A DNA stretch of 64,000 bases from CAVWQV01 sp963757115 (GTDB lineage: Bacteria > Pseudomonadota > Alphaproteobacteria > Acetobacterales > Acetobacteraceae): NCBI GenBank assembly GCA_963757115.1, contig CAVWQV010000004.1, positions 186,001-250,000 of the forward strand. Reading direction: 5' to 3'. Shown here in pieces: positions 10,363 to 20,865 of the stretch. A model generated the notes under the pieces. That model was not told the DNA's origin, ran no database searches, and worked only from the letters and a program-made list of their open reading frames with translations. The translations under genes and the position numbers were made by a program. The stretch's first letter is position 1, and every line of letters begins with the position of its first letter.

Positions 10363-10682
10363 GCGGGTTGATGAGCGATGGAGTGACACTGCTCGATGGA
10401 AAATGCTTAAACATGAACCTCAAACCGGATCCGGATGATGCGCTTCCCGGCTCTCTCACCCTTGTTACAGAACGACGGATAATACCCTTGGTTGTGTAAG
10501 TTGTTTGAGCTTCGCTCTTGCCTGTGCCGTGGCGTCCGGGTATGGGAATCGGAGAAGCAGCCTGAAAAGTTGCCCCGTTTTGCACGTCCGTAACTGGGAG
10601 GACGCGCACATCTATGACTTGAGTACTCTGTGCCAATGCATCGATCCCGTCCGATGCATCGGGGGGCAAGGAGATACCCGGG

Positions 10683-12179
10683 ATGACCTCAGTAGCCGAA
10701 AATTCAGCCATATTGTCCAGATCTCGGGACGCGAGCGTGGCGGGCGTCAGGGTTTCACGCGCCTCCGCTGAAGTAGCGGAAGCAGGCCGTCGTCAAAACA
10801 CGACCCACGCCCGGGAAGCGCGAGCTTTGCTTTCAATGGTTGTCAGGATGTCAGACTTCCTGATCGCTTTGATGACGGCTGGTGCCGCGTACGTGATGTT
10901 ACAGCACGACGTCAAACCACCCGTGGTTTTTTGGCTGGTGTCCGGCTTAGGCGCTTTACTCAGCGTCAATGTATCATCTGCATTTCGAGTATATGATTTC
11001 GCGGGCTTGGCGAGGCTGGAACGGCAAGCTGCGCGCGTTCTCGCGAGCTGGTCGACGACAGTCCTGCTGCTGATCCCGGTGATCTTCTTCGCCAGACCCT
11101 CAGTTCAGCACCTCTCCTGGGATTGGCTGGCCATGTGGGCGCTGTCGTGCGGCGTTGCGCTTCTTCTCTCCCGTGTAGGATTGGAGGGTTGGGTTCGACG
11201 ACGCGTTGCGGACGGCAGGATGACCTTGCGCGTTGTCGTGACGGGTGCGGATAGCAGCGCCAGGGACGTAGCGAATCGGCTGCGTCGTTCAGGAGACGCG
11301 CAAACAGAGGTCACGGTGCTGTTTCCTGGCGACGGTGTCCACGAGACCGAGGCGCAGTGCATGGAGCAACTGCTCGAGATGACGCGCCAACGCCGCATCG
11401 ATGAGGTGGTCGTCAACTGGCCGGTAGGTCCGGCTCCGTTCCTGAACTCCGTGTTGAACAGATTGGGAGAGGTCCCGGTCGATATAAAGCTCCACACGAT
11501 CACGCCCGAGGTGTCGCACATTGCGTGGCTGAATGGCCCCGCGGCGCCGGCCATGTCGCTGATCCATGCACGCCCTCTCGCCGGATCGGGGTCGATACTT
11601 AAGCGAGTTGTCGATCTCACGTTCGCCGCCGGTCTGCTTGTGGCGCTCTCGCCCCTCATGATGCTGATCGCGGTAGCGATCATGATCAACAGTCGCGGGC
11701 CGGTGCTGTTCAGACAGCTTCGCTTTGGCCTGAACGGTGAACTGATTACCGTCTACAAGTTCCGCACGATGTATAAGGACGCGAGTGCCTCGCCGCTTGT
11801 GCCGCAGGCCCGGCGCGATGATCCTCGCGTCACATCGGTGGGTCGGCTCTTGCGGCGCAGTAGCCTCGACGAACTACCGCAGCTTTTGAACGTCTGCCGG
11901 GGCGACATGTCGCTCGTCGGGCCACGGCCTCATGCCGTCGCGCACAATGAGCAATATGCAAAAATGATCGAAGCATACTCGGCGCGTCACCGGGTCAAGC
12001 CAGGAATCACCGGCTGGGCTCAGGTAAACGGCTCACGTGGCGAAACGCCGACCTCTCAGGCGATGCAGAAGCGTATTGAGTATGACCTGTATTACATCCG
12101 GAATTGGTCGTTTATGCTCGATCTCAAAATCCTGTTTCGCACCATCATGTGCGTGTTCGGTGACCCCAACGCTTATTAG
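10683..12179 (+). CDS. Polyprenyl-phosphate sugar-1-phosphate transferase (initiating exopolysaccharide transferase)
   Basis: A 498-residue membrane protein of the WcaJ/GumD type, which puts the first sugar phosphate on undecaprenyl phosphate. An N-terminal variable tail is followed by about four membrane segments (residues 55-160), a Rossmann-like region (VVVTGADSS near 182), and the catalytic C-terminal domain with one more membrane segment (LLVALSPLMMLIAVAI). Catalytic-domain motifs FRQLRFGLNG, VYKFRTMY, SLDELPQLLNV, MSLVGPRPH and PGITGWAQVNG are intact. It stands alone: no polymerase, flippase or other glycosyltransferases are adjacent. The convergent neighbour is a secreted lectin-hydrolase. 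AAGGAGA at 10669-10675 supports the ATG. Confidence 0.88.
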   Translation: MTSVAENSAILSRSRDASVAGVRVSRASAEVAEAGRRQNTTHAREARALLSMVVRMSDFLIALMTAGAAYVMLQHDVKPPVVFWLVSGLGALLSVNVSSAFRVYDFAGLARLERQAARVLASWSTTVLLLIPVIFFARPSVQHLSWDWLAMWALSCGVALLLSRVGLEGWVRRRVADGRMTLRVVVTGADSSARDVANRLRRSGDAQTEVTVLFPGDGVHETEAQCMEQLLEMTRQRRIDEVVVNWPVGPAPFLNSVLNRLGEVPVDIKLHTITPEVSHIAWLNGPAAPAMSLIHARPLAGSGSILKRVVDLTFAAGLLVALSPLMMLIAVAIMINSRGPVLFRQLRFGLNGELITVYKFRTMYKDASASPLVPQARRDDPRVTSVGRLLRRSSLDELPQLLNVCRGDMSLVGPRPHAVAHNEQYAKMIEAYSARHRVKPGITGWAQVNGSRGETPTSQAMQKRIEYDLYYIRNWSFMLDLKILFRTIMCVFGDPNAY

Positions 12180-12562
12180 GCCAGTCAAGCCGCGCGGCGC
12201 GGTCCGGCATGACATCGCTCCCTTGACGAGTTTTAGGATCAGGGACTCCGTGGGGCGTGTCGGTTTAAGGCGCGATCGCTCGCCGCCCTGTCGGGTTTTG
12301 CTTCTACCAAATCTGCGCCCGAACAGCTTCTATTGGTCCCGACCGGACCTAACCTCGATCGGGTCGCTGTGATGGGCACGAAACGAAGGCCCGCGATGAC
12401 CGGTCCTCGCGGGCCTTGCCCGGCGCGTCAGCGCGGCTATGCAAGAGGCTCGGCTTGCATAGCCTGCTGCGGTCGCATTTGCCCACCTCGCCTCTAGCTG
12501 GGGTTAAGCTCTTCCCTGTATCAGTGGAGAGCATAGGGGGACGAGTAGTAGGCCCCTGACAG
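12180..12562. other. Convergent intergenic region
   Basis: A 383-base gap between two convergent genes. Apart from the hairpin at 12386-12417 I see no coding or RNA feature; short open frames here have no recognisable motif. Confidence 0.5.
12386..12417. terminator. Strong hairpin between convergent genes
   Basis: A perfect 10-base stem, AAGGCCCGCG at 12386-12395 and CGCGGGCCTT at 12408-12417, around a 12-base loop. It lies between the ends of the transferase gene and the lectin-hydrolase gene and reads equally on both strands, so it can terminate both. T-runs are only two bases long. Confidence 0.55.
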
Positions 12563-14434
12563 TTAAATCAGCAGCCCACCATCGTCCGCCGCGACGGTCG
12601 ACATCGTGCTGTTGCCGTTGATCGCAGCAGGGTTTGTCACGCCATCATTGGCAGCATCGAAGATTGTCGTGGGATTGGGCTCACCGCCGTCGAACACGAC
12701 CCCGATAACTCCAGCATTCGCGAGCGCGGCAAGATGACCATCACCTGGGTAGCCTTGCAACCAGTATTGGACGCGATTGTCCTGATAGTGCCACGCGGCG
12801 TTGTTGTCCGTTCGATACGCGGTGTTCCCGACCGGCGTCTGCCAAAGCACGAGCCGCTTTCCGGTCGCGGTCGTGAATGCCGATGCCCATTTGTTCAGCA
12901 CGCTGAAGTTGGGGCAGCTTGTGTTCCCGGCATCCCACCAAGTGCCGTTCGGCCCTCCCGCATCACCATAGGCAATATCCGTGAAGTACAGGTCCCAAGT
13001 GCCGGATCCACTCATGAACGCCGCATCGTTTTGCGCGATTGAGGCGACATTGAGTGAGCAGTTCGTGCTTGTGTTCCAGGACCACGCGCTCACGGTCGCG
13101 GCCAAAATTACGTTTGACGCGTAAAGGTCTCGGAGATGCGTGAGCGCGTGACCAAAGCCCGCAACCGTGTTTGGGTAGCTGGCTACATCCTTGTTACCAC
13201 TGGTGACGACGGAGACGGACGCGTTGAGCCCACCTGGCTCCAGATAGCCCCAGAGGTCTGGCTCGACTTGCACGACCACGGGTCCGCCGACTGCTGCGAG
13301 TTGCTTCATCAGTGCGGTGAAATCAGCGAAGTAGGCAGACATGGTGGAAGCGGTGTTAAGGTCAGTCTGCGGCTGACCGTCATTTGGATTGGGCGGCGAG
13401 CCGACGAGCATGTAGTAGGTGAACATCGGCAGAGACCCGCCGGCCCGCGCACTTTTCACGAAGTTGGCGACGAAGCCCGAGCCCCAGGTTTGCCAACCAC
13501 TGTTGATGCCCCCGCTGAGATACCCGTAGACGGCGCCCCACTTCGGCATTCCCGACTGCTGGAGATAGGGAAACTGCGAGTTCCCGTTCCAGACGCCGAG
13601 GCCGATCGCGAAGGTGCTGGGCCAGCCCGACGGTATCGCGCTCGTGCTCCCGCCGCCCCCGCTCCCGCCGCCTCCGCCCCCGCCGCTCTGCTGCAACGGT
13701 GCCGAGCACGACGCCGTAGTGCCGCCGTTAGCGCCGGCACAAGACCAAGTCCATGGGCCGCTGCCGCTTATCGGGGAGGCGGTTCCGGCGCCGCACAAAT
13801 TGGATACTGGGGGCGATGAGACGGCCACACCGTTCGACGAGCTGCATGCGCCGTTCACCGGAACCGGCTGCGGCGATCCCACTGCGGTGAACTCCCACGA
13901 CTGGTTGGGCGCACCATTCACGCATGACTTTTGGTCCAGCTGGACGCCAGAGGCAGTCGAGGAGCCTGGGTCGTCCACGCACAAGTGGCTGAGCGCCGAC
14001 ACAATCATGGAGCTGCCGTTCGTTAACGACTGCAGGGTCCAGAGTTGGTTGAGGCCGCTGGCTCCCTTGCAGGTCCACTGGTCAAGCTTCGTACCGCTGG
14101 CCGTGGAATAGTTCTGCACGTCCAGGCACAAGCCACTCGCATTGTTGATGAGCTGATATTGCTGCGGGGTCGCGGTGCCCACCGGATTAAGCGTCCACTC
14201 CTGCTCTGCCCCCGCACCCTGCGCGCACGCGGTTTGTGCAACAGGATCACCCGCAGCCATGGCAGCGCTGCCGTCTCCGATACAATTCTGAGAGTTCATC
14301 GACACGACAGCGTACAGACCCTTCGGCAGGTTCGCCGATAACCCCGGCACAAAAGACAGGATCAGAAACAGCAGCCCTACGGTTGCTGATTGTCCCCAGG
14401 ACGCCTGCATACGGCTCACTACTTGATCTCCCAT
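12563..14434 (-). CDS. Secreted ricin-type lectin protein with putative glycoside-hydrolase-like domain
   Basis: A 623-residue protein. Residues 1-34 are a signal peptide. Residues about 36-190 form a ricin-type beta-trefoil with three QxW-type repeats (EQEWTL, NQLWTL, NQSWEF) that bind sugars. Residues about 193-245 match a common cysteine-bearing surface repeat (GSGPWTWSCAGANGGTTASC). A glycine-rich linker leads to a C-terminal domain of about 350 residues with VVVQVEPDLWGYLEPGG and FDGGEPNP; this looks like a TIM-barrel glycosidase, but I cannot name the family, and the acidic residues are only guesses at a catalytic pair. Its convergent placement with an initiating exopolysaccharide transferase suggests action on that polysaccharide. 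Confidence 0.6.
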   Translation of the reverse strand: MGDQVVSRMQASWGQSATVGLLFLILSFVPGLSANLPKGLYAVVSMNSQNCIGDGSAAMAAGDPVAQTACAQGAGAEQEWTLNPVGTATPQQYQLINNASGLCLDVQNYSTASGTKLDQWTCKGASGLNQLWTLQSLTNGSSMIVSALSHLCVDDPGSSTASGVQLDQKSCVNGAPNQSWEFTAVGSPQPVPVNGACSSSNGVAVSSPPVSNLCGAGTASPISGSGPWTWSCAGANGGTTASCSAPLQQSGGGGGGGSGGGGSTSAIPSGWPSTFAIGLGVWNGNSQFPYLQQSGMPKWGAVYGYLSGGINSGWQTWGSGFVANFVKSARAGGSLPMFTYYMLVGSPPNPNDGQPQTDLNTASTMSAYFADFTALMKQLAAVGGPVVVQVEPDLWGYLEPGGLNASVSVVTSGNKDVASYPNTVAGFGHALTHLRDLYASNVILAATVSAWSWNTSTNCSLNVASIAQNDAAFMSGSGTWDLYFTDIAYGDAGGPNGTWWDAGNTSCPNFSVLNKWASAFTTATGKRLVLWQTPVGNTAYRTDNNAAWHYQDNRVQYWLQGYPGDGHLAALANAGVIGVVFDGGEPNPTTIFDAANDGVTNPAAINGNSTMSTVAADDGGLLI

Positions 14435-15565
14435 GATGTCCAGAGCCGCGCAGATGACCCACGCAGGTGATTGTCTCGTGCTAGCGACCCGCTCTTGGCG
14501 CGGAGCCGAAGATCGAGGTCTTGGGGAAGGCGTCGATCACACCCGGATGCGGTCTGACCCGAGGCGTCAGCTAGCCTCGGTTTTGCGCATCTTGGTTGGC
14601 TTCACCTCCAAGGGGTGATTGCCAAAGAAAGATCCAGGCCCGTGCGGTTGTTTCGTCTGTTCTGAAGACCGGGCTGCTATCAGCTCCCTTTGGGCGTTAC
14701 AATCGGTTCGCCGGTCCTGAATGGGTGCTTCGGCACGGTTCGTCATTTTTGCGGGCGACCGCCGCTGGCAATCAGGAAAACAAACCCAGCTTGTTGCTGG
14801 ACCTAGCATATCGCATTGACAAAGCTTGGAAACGATACGTGACCAAACTTACACGATGGGTCGCGAGTGCGCGTGCTGCTATTAGATGCTGCCGCGTTCT
14901 CCGGGCCGGCGCCGCCGCAAGCTCCCGAGAACCGGGGTCTCGGACCGGCACGTCGCCGCCAATTGGCCGAACAGTTGGCTCCGCGCTCGCCCTTGCGCTG
15001 CACATTTCGGCGCGTTTCCGGATCGGATCGTTCGGCTAAGCCCGATCCGTTCGGCGTTCTCACCCAGAATCGAGTTTGCGTAAGCCGGCACGTGGGCAGG
15101 AGCGAGCCACTCATGCGCCACTGTCTGGTCCCCACCGAATCCTCAAGGTTGTCCCGGGTTACTCCTGAGCTTCTGGCCATTTGCCATTGCGACGCATTCT
15201 TATTTGTGCTGCCGTGTAGTCGACAGCAAAGGCCGGGTTCGATGCAGCGATTTTTCTCCCTAGGTGTTTCCGACCTCGTCGCGCTCATGGCGGCTGATCG
15301 GGAGACGTGCCGCCCTGATCACCGGACCGCCACCTGCGGCTTCATCCTGTGTTCAGAAAGCTCGGGCCAGTTCGAGCCATCGCCGCTTAGCCCGTTGTCG
15401 AAGCCACGCTCCCTTTCTGGCCTGGACGGCGTTTCGTCGTCCTGGATTTGCGGGTTCGACTGATCGGAGCGTGTGGCGGACCGACAGCGGCCTGGAAGAG
15501 GCCGCAGCAGACAAATCCGGTTACCGTCTCGTGCCAGATTGAGGCCCTCAAGCGCCTCATGAAAT
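14435..15565. other. Gene-free lower-GC region beside tRNA-Lys
   Basis: About 1.1 kb with no coding frame I can support on either strand; open frames of up to about 200 codons lack motifs and overlap one another. GC is lower than in the flanks (31 of 60 at 14581-14640). It contains hairpins at 15488-15506 (GCGGCC/GGCCGC) and 15540-15559 (TGAGGC/GCCTCA); the second lies just after the 3' end of the tRNA-Lys gene and could help end its transcript. No transposase or integrase remnant was recognised. Confidence 0.5.
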
Positions 15566-15641
<76 letters not shown>

Positions 15642-15807
15642 GCCGGGCCACGGCGAACCCGGGCCTATAGCAAGCCCGCCCGTTCGCTGGAAGAGGCTGC
15701 CAAACGACGGCCGCCAACCAGCTTCGCGCGCTTGCCCATGGGACGCTTGCGTACTGCGCGTGGCTGTGTTTCCTCCAGAACAGGGGTTTCGGGAAACCGG
15801 GGGGCTG

Positions 15808-16722
<915 letters not shown>

Positions 16723-16815
16723 GCCGGTCGTCGCGAACCGCTCCCGAGCGGCGCGCCGGTCCCCCCTCGACGTGGACGGTCACGGCACTGCGCTCCTCTC
16801 GGTGACGGTTGTCGG

Positions 16816-18083
16816 ATGAGGTCCGCGTTGCGGGACGGCTTCCTTTCCGCGCTGGTGGCAATTGGCTTGTTCGTGCCGTTGATCGGGTTGCGCACCGACC
16901 CAGGCCCGCGCGGGCTTGTCCTCACGCTCCGCCCGGTGCCGGTTGCCGTCGCGGTGGGGAGCGTGTTCGTCGGCCGCCTGCTGCTGCTCGCCTGGCAAGG
17001 GCGTAGCCGCAGCGGGGAAGCACGATGGAATCGCGCGTTTGCCGAGCGGCTGGAGCGTGCAGGAAAATACGTCGCACCGGTGCTCCTCCTTCTCGCTTTG
17101 GCGGTGCCGTTCACCGGCCAGCGCTACTACCTGGATCTCGGAGTGCTGGTGCTCACCTACGTCATGCTGGGCTGGGGGCTCAACATCGTGGTCGGGCTCG
17201 CCGGCCTGCTCGACCTCGGTTATGTCGCGTTCTATGCGGTCGGCGCCTACTCGTACGCATTGTTTTCGACCACCTTCGGCCTCGGGTTCTGGACGTGCCT
17301 GCCGATTGCGGGCGCGCTCGCGGCCCTCTGGGGCGTAGTGCTGGGGTTTCCGGTGCTGCGGCTGCGCGGCGACTACCTCGCCATCGTCACGTTGGCATTC
17401 GGCGAGATTATCCAAATCGTGATCGTCAACTGGGTTTCTCTGACCAACGGGCCGAACGGCATTTCCGGCATCCCGCGTCCGACCCTGTTCGGCCTCACCT
17501 TCTCGCCGGGCGGCGGGGCGGGCAGCTTTTCCGACTATTTCGGTTTGTCACCGAGCCCGACCTACAGGGTGACTTTTCTGTACTGCGTCATCCTCGCAAT
17601 GGCGCTGCTGACCAATTGGGTGACCTTGCGGCTGCGGCGGATGCCGCTCGGGCGCGCCTGGGAGGCGTTGCGCGAGGATGAGATCGCCTGCCGATCGCTC
17701 GGCATCAATGTCACGGTAACCAAGCTCACCGCGTTTGCGATCGGTGCAATGTTCGGCGGCTTTGCCGGCGCGTTCTTCGCGACGCGGCAGGCCTTTGTCA
17801 GCCCAGAAAGCTTCACCTTCATCGAAAGCGCGATCGTGCTCGCAATCGTTGTGCTGGGCGGCATGGGGAGCCAGCTCGGCGTGGCGCTCGCCGCCCTCGT
17901 CATGATTGGCGGCTTCGAGGTGTTCCGCTCGCTTGCCGAGTATCGGATGCTGATGTTTGGCATCGCCCTCGTGGTCATCATGGTGCTGCGCCCGCGTGAA
18001 CTCGTGTCGGGTCGCACGCCGACCGTCGCACTCGGTGCAGGCGCGAGATCGCGGCGGAGCTCGTGGCCCAAGGTCGCGGCTAA
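16816..18083 (+). pseudogene. livM: Branched-chain amino acid ABC transporter permease LivM, frame break near the C-terminus
   Basis: LivM permease of the longer type with an extra N-terminal membrane region (residues 1-95) before the permease core (GLAGLLDLGYVAFYAVGAY, LRLRGDYLAIVTLAFGEI, ALREDEIACRSLGINV, VVLGGMGSQLG). As given, the frame does not stop but runs out of frame through livG to 18474. About 50 bases before livG another frame gives the expected tail REIAAELVAQGRG and a TAA at 18081-18083, two bases before the livG GTG. One missing base near 18035 explains this, so the gene is probably intact in the cell. It pairs with LivH in the membrane. Confidence 0.8.
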
Positions 18084-18085
18084 AG

Positions 18086-18928
18086 GTGGCGGACGCGCTG
18101 CTCGCCGTCGAGGGTCTCACGATGCAGTTCGGTGGGCTCCGCGCAGTCGACGCGTTGAGCTTCATGGCACGCCGCGGCGAGATCACCGCCGTCATCGGCC
18201 CGAACGGCGCCGGCAAGACGACGGTGTTCAACTGCATCACCGGCTTCTACCGCCCGACCGCGGGGAGCCTTCTCCTGACCAACCCGGACGGGACGCGCTT
18301 ACGACTCGAACGCATGCCGGGGCACCGCATCGCGCGCCGGGCGCGCGTCGCGCGCACGTTCCAGAACATCCGCCTGTTCGCCGGTATGACCGTGCTCGAA
18401 AACCTGCTCGTGGCGCAGCACAACCGCTTGATGGCGGCGACCGGCTTCGGCGTGGGCGCAGTGTTCGGGCTTAGTCGTTATCCGGCAGCCGAGCGGCACG
18501 CCATCGAGCGTGCGCGTCACTGGCTCGATGCGACCGGGCTTGCGGACCGGGCGGATGACGCGGCCGGTGCGCTTCCCTACGGCGCGCAGCGGCGGCTCGA
18601 GATCGCCCGCGCAATGTGCATCGACCCCGTGCTGCTCTGCCTCGACGAGCCGGCGGCGGGCCTCAACCCTCGGGAAAGCGACGCGCTCAACGATCTCTTG
18701 CTGCGCATTCGCGACGGCGCGTTCCAGGAGGCCGGCTGCTCGCTCCTGCTGATCGAGCACGACATGACGGTGGTGATGCGGATCAGCGATCACGTCGTGG
18801 TGCTCGACCATGGGCGCAAGATCAGCGACGGCCCGCCCGAGAAGGTGCGCGCCGATCCGCACGTAGTCGCCGCCTATCTTGGGGAAGGCGACGAGGACGA
18901 GGTGCCGGCGGCGGAACCCGTCGCATGA
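18086..18928 (+). CDS. livG: Branched-chain amino acid ABC transporter ATP-binding protein LivG
   Basis: A 280-residue ABC ATPase. Walker A is GPNGAGKTT at residues 38-46, the signature is LPYGAQRRLEIARAM, and Walker B is LLCLDEPAAGLNP. The GTG start lies two bases after the proposed livM TAA; an alternative open frame upstream of it belongs to the livM end. The stop overlaps the livF start (ATGA at 18925-18928), so the two ATPases are made in equal amounts, as expected for the LivG-LivF heterodimer on the cytoplasmic face of LivHM. Confidence 0.9.
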   Translation: MADALLAVEGLTMQFGGLRAVDALSFMARRGEITAVIGPNGAGKTTVFNCITGFYRPTAGSLLLTNPDGTRLRLERMPGHRIARRARVARTFQNIRLFAGMTVLENLLVAQHNRLMAATGFGVGAVFGLSRYPAAERHAIERARHWLDATGLADRADDAAGALPYGAQRRLEIARAMCIDPVLLCLDEPAAGLNPRESDALNDLLLRIRDGAFQEAGCSLLLIEHDMTVVMRISDHVVVLDHGRKISDGPPEKVRADPHVVAAYLGEGDEDEVPAAEPVA

Positions 18929-19647
18929 GCGAGGAGCCGGTGCTCCGAATAATTGGGGTGACCGCATTCTATGGCGCGGTGCAGGCGTTGCGCAGTGTCG
19001 ATCTGGTGGTGAACAGGGGTGAGATCGTCGCGCTGATCGGCGCGAACGGGGCCGGCAAGTCCACCCTGATGATGACCATTTGCGGCAACCCGCGCGCGCG
19101 CAGCGGCGCGATCGTGCATGAGGGCGAAGACATCACGGGCCTCCCCACCCACCGCATCATGCGCCGCGGCATCGCCCAATCCCCGGAAGGCCGGCGGATT
19201 TTCGGCCGCATGACCGTGTACGAGAACCTGCAGATGGGTTCGGAGGTGGCGGGCGTCGATTTCTCGAGCAGCGTCGCGCACGTGTTCGAGCTGTTTCCGC
19301 AACTCAAGGAGCGAATGCACCAGCGGGGCGGCACCTTGTCGGGCGGCGAGCAGCAGATGTTGTCGATCGGCCGGGCGCTCATGTCGCGCCCGCGCCTCCT
19401 TTTGCTGGATGAGCCCAGCCTTGGTCTCGCACCGCTCGTGGTCCGCCAGATTTTCGGGGCGGTGCGTGCGCTCAATCGCGAATGGGGACTGACGGTGTTG
19501 CTCGTCGAGCAGAACGCCAACCAGGCGCTCCGGCTCGCCCACCGCGCCTATGTGTTGGTCAACGGCGCCATCACCCTGGCGGGAACCGGGGCCGAACTGC
19601 TTGCCCGGCCGGAAATCAGGGCGGCGTATCTGGAGGGCGCGACGTAG
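18925..19647 (+). CDS. livF: Branched-chain amino acid ABC transporter ATP-binding protein LivF
   Basis: A 240-residue ABC ATPase, the partner of LivG. Walker A GANGAGKST is at residues 39-47, LivF marker IAQSPEGRRIFGRMTVYENL follows, the signature is LSGGEQQMLSIGRALM and Walker B is LLLLDEPSLGLAP. The ATG overlaps the livG stop. This ends the liv operon; the next gene is convergent. Confidence 0.92.
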   Translation: MSEEPVLRIIGVTAFYGAVQALRSVDLVVNRGEIVALIGANGAGKSTLMMTICGNPRARSGAIVHEGEDITGLPTHRIMRRGIAQSPEGRRIFGRMTVYENLQMGSEVAGVDFSSSVAHVFELFPQLKERMHQRGGTLSGGEQQMLSIGRALMSRPRLLLLDEPSLGLAPLVVRQIFGAVRALNREWGLTVLLVEQNANQALRLAHRAYVLVNGAITLAGTGAELLARPEIRAAYLEGAT

Positions 19648-19680
19648 CAGGGCCGCATGATCTCCGGCCGACCCCGCACT

Positions 19681-20142
19681 TTACTTCACCGGGTCCAGCA
19701 CCACCACCGGGATCTCGCGGTCGGTCTGGCGCGCGTAGTCGGCGTAGGGCGGCCAAACTTTCAGCCCCGCTTCCCACAGACGGGCGCGCTCCTCGCCGGT
19801 TGCGGTCCGCGCGTGCGCTTTCAACTTCTTCGTGCCGACCTGAACTTCGACGTCGGGGTTAGCTTCCAGGTTGCGATACCAGCCGGGATGCTCCGGCGCT
19901 CCGCCCTTCGACGCGACGATGAAATACCCGTCCCCAGTCTCGCCATAGAACAGCGGGAAAATGTATTTCTCCCCGGATTTCCGCCCGGTCGTCGTCAGCA
20001 GCAGCGACGGGACGGTCATCTCGGAGTAGCCCGGTGGCGTAACGGTGTACATGTGCCCCTCGGTGCCGCCGCTGGCGAGATAGCGTTTGGCGTGGTCCAC
20101 CATCCAGCCGGGCAGATTTGGCGCGAGCTTGGCCTCGGGCAT
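19681..20142 (-). CDS. Nitroreductase/quinone-reductase family protein (DUF385, deazaflavin-dependent fold)
   Basis: A 153-residue protein of the DUF385 split-beta-barrel family, which includes mycobacterial F420-dependent nitroreductases. Markers are LLLTTTGRKSGEKYIFPLFY and the PGWYRNLEANPDVEVQVG segment. The start at 20142 is preferred (family begins MPEAKL; the frame opens earlier at 20226 without support). In organisms without F420 these proteins may use other flavins or haem, so the cofactor here is open. It faces away from the 116-residue protein upstream. Confidence 0.75.
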   Translation of the reverse strand: MPEAKLAPNLPGWMVDHAKRYLASGGTEGHMYTVTPPGYSEMTVPSLLLTTTGRKSGEKYIFPLFYGETGDGYFIVASKGGAPEHPGWYRNLEANPDVEVQVGTKKLKAHARTATGEERARLWEAGLKVWPPYADYARQTDREIPVVVLDPVK

Positions 20143-20206
20143 CGGGCATCTCCTGTGAGCCGGCGTTGAGCATAGCAGGGCGGCTCGGAGGCGGGAACCT
20201 GCGCTC

Positions 20207-20557
20207 TCAGAACCGTTCAGCGCCATGCTGCCGGATCGCGTCGGGGAAGTCCCGGTAAAGCGCGAACACCGCGTTGCGCACGAGCGCGTTCGCGCCGAAA
20301 TGGAAGCCTTCCACGGGCTCCGCCCGGGATGCGACGCTTTGGAACGCGGCCTCCAGTTGAGCGAGGTCGCGCACGTCCATCATGACGTGGAACTCGCCGA
20401 GCCCCGGTGCGCCCAATCCGAGCTTCCGACGGGTGAGCCGCCAGCCCTCGATCAGCCCCTCTGCCTTCAACCAGCCGAGATAAGCTGTTGCGCGCTCGCT
20501 CCATACCGTGTCCCGCACGCCCGGTTTGAGGTCGCACCAAACATGGTACACATCCAT
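20207..20557 (-). CDS. Conserved hypothetical protein (probably DUF6614)
   Basis: A 116-residue protein beginning MDVYHVWCDLKPGVRD, with GWRLTRRKLGLG and GEFHVMMDVRDLAQLEAAF in the middle. The pattern of beta strand, helix, strand resembles a small ferredoxin-like alpha-beta fold, and I recall this as the DUF6614 type, with moderate certainty. No catalytic motif is visible. It is divergent from the dodecin gene and stands in tandem with the DUF385 gene, 64 bases ahead of that gene's start. Confidence 0.6.
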   Translation of the reverse strand: MDVYHVWCDLKPGVRDTVWSERATAYLGWLKAEGLIEGWRLTRRKLGLGAPGLGEFHVMMDVRDLAQLEAAFQSVASRAEPVEGFHFGANALVRNAVFALYRDFPDAIRQHGAERF

Positions 20558-20638
20558 TTCACATCCCCGTGAGCTTGACGCAGCCGGTCCGCGTGTGTGC
20601 GTTGGCTATGGGCTCATTATTACGCGAAAGGAATCGCC

Positions 20639-20851
20639 ATGACCGAGCATGTCTACAAGGTGGTCGAGATCGTCGGAACATCGGAGCAAAGCCTCAGCGA
20701 TGCCATCGAGCGCGGCATCAAGCAGGCGAGCGAGTCGATCCATAACATGGGCTGGTTCGAGGTGACGAAGATCAGCGGCCATCTCGAGAACGGCAAAGTC
20801 GGACACTATCAGGTCTCGCTTAAGCTCGGCTTCCGGGTCGACGGGTCCTAG
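20639..20851 (+). CDS. Dodecin flavoprotein
   Basis: A 70-residue dodecin, the small dodecameric flavin-storage protein. MTEHVYKVVEIVGTSEQS at the start, the helix SLSDAIERGIKQAS, and the strand VTKISGHLENGKVGHYQVSL match the family, including the tryptophan (MGWFEV) that stacks on flavin. Length is typical. AAAGGA lies eight bases ahead of the ATG. It may buffer flavins used by the LLM oxidoreductase immediately downstream; a hairpin lies between them. Confidence 0.9.
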   Translation: MTEHVYKVVEIVGTSEQSLSDAIERGIKQASESIHNMGWFEVTKISGHLENGKVGHYQVSLKLGFRVDGS

Positions 20852-20865
20852 CGGCGTTCGGCGCC

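Larger units (their letters stand above)
9797..10682. other. Gene-free, lower-GC intergenic region
   Basis: About 890 bases with no coding frame I can support. Composition drops: 10081-10140 and 10141-10200 each have 29 G+C of 60, against 39 of 60 at 9601-9660. It holds a tRNA-like sequence at 9816-9843, a small hairpin at 10079-10094 (arms CTGCCA/TGGCAG), a pair of direct repeats, an 8-base inverted repeat and the ribosome binding site AAGGAGA (10669-10675) of the following transferase. The length suggests a regulated leader or promoter region for that gene. Confidence 0.5.

Noticed and set aside
10636..10661. Repeat of ATGCATCG at 10636 and 10654
   Set aside because: Only eight bases and lies just upstream of the start codon region; too short to call a site.
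14867..15463. A 198-codon frame in the gene-free region
   Set aside because: No motif, no Shine-Dalgarno support, overlaps equally long frames on the other strand.
16816..18474. LivM read as a 552-residue protein
   Set aside because: The last 130 residues are livG read out of frame; a normal LivM tail exists in another frame.
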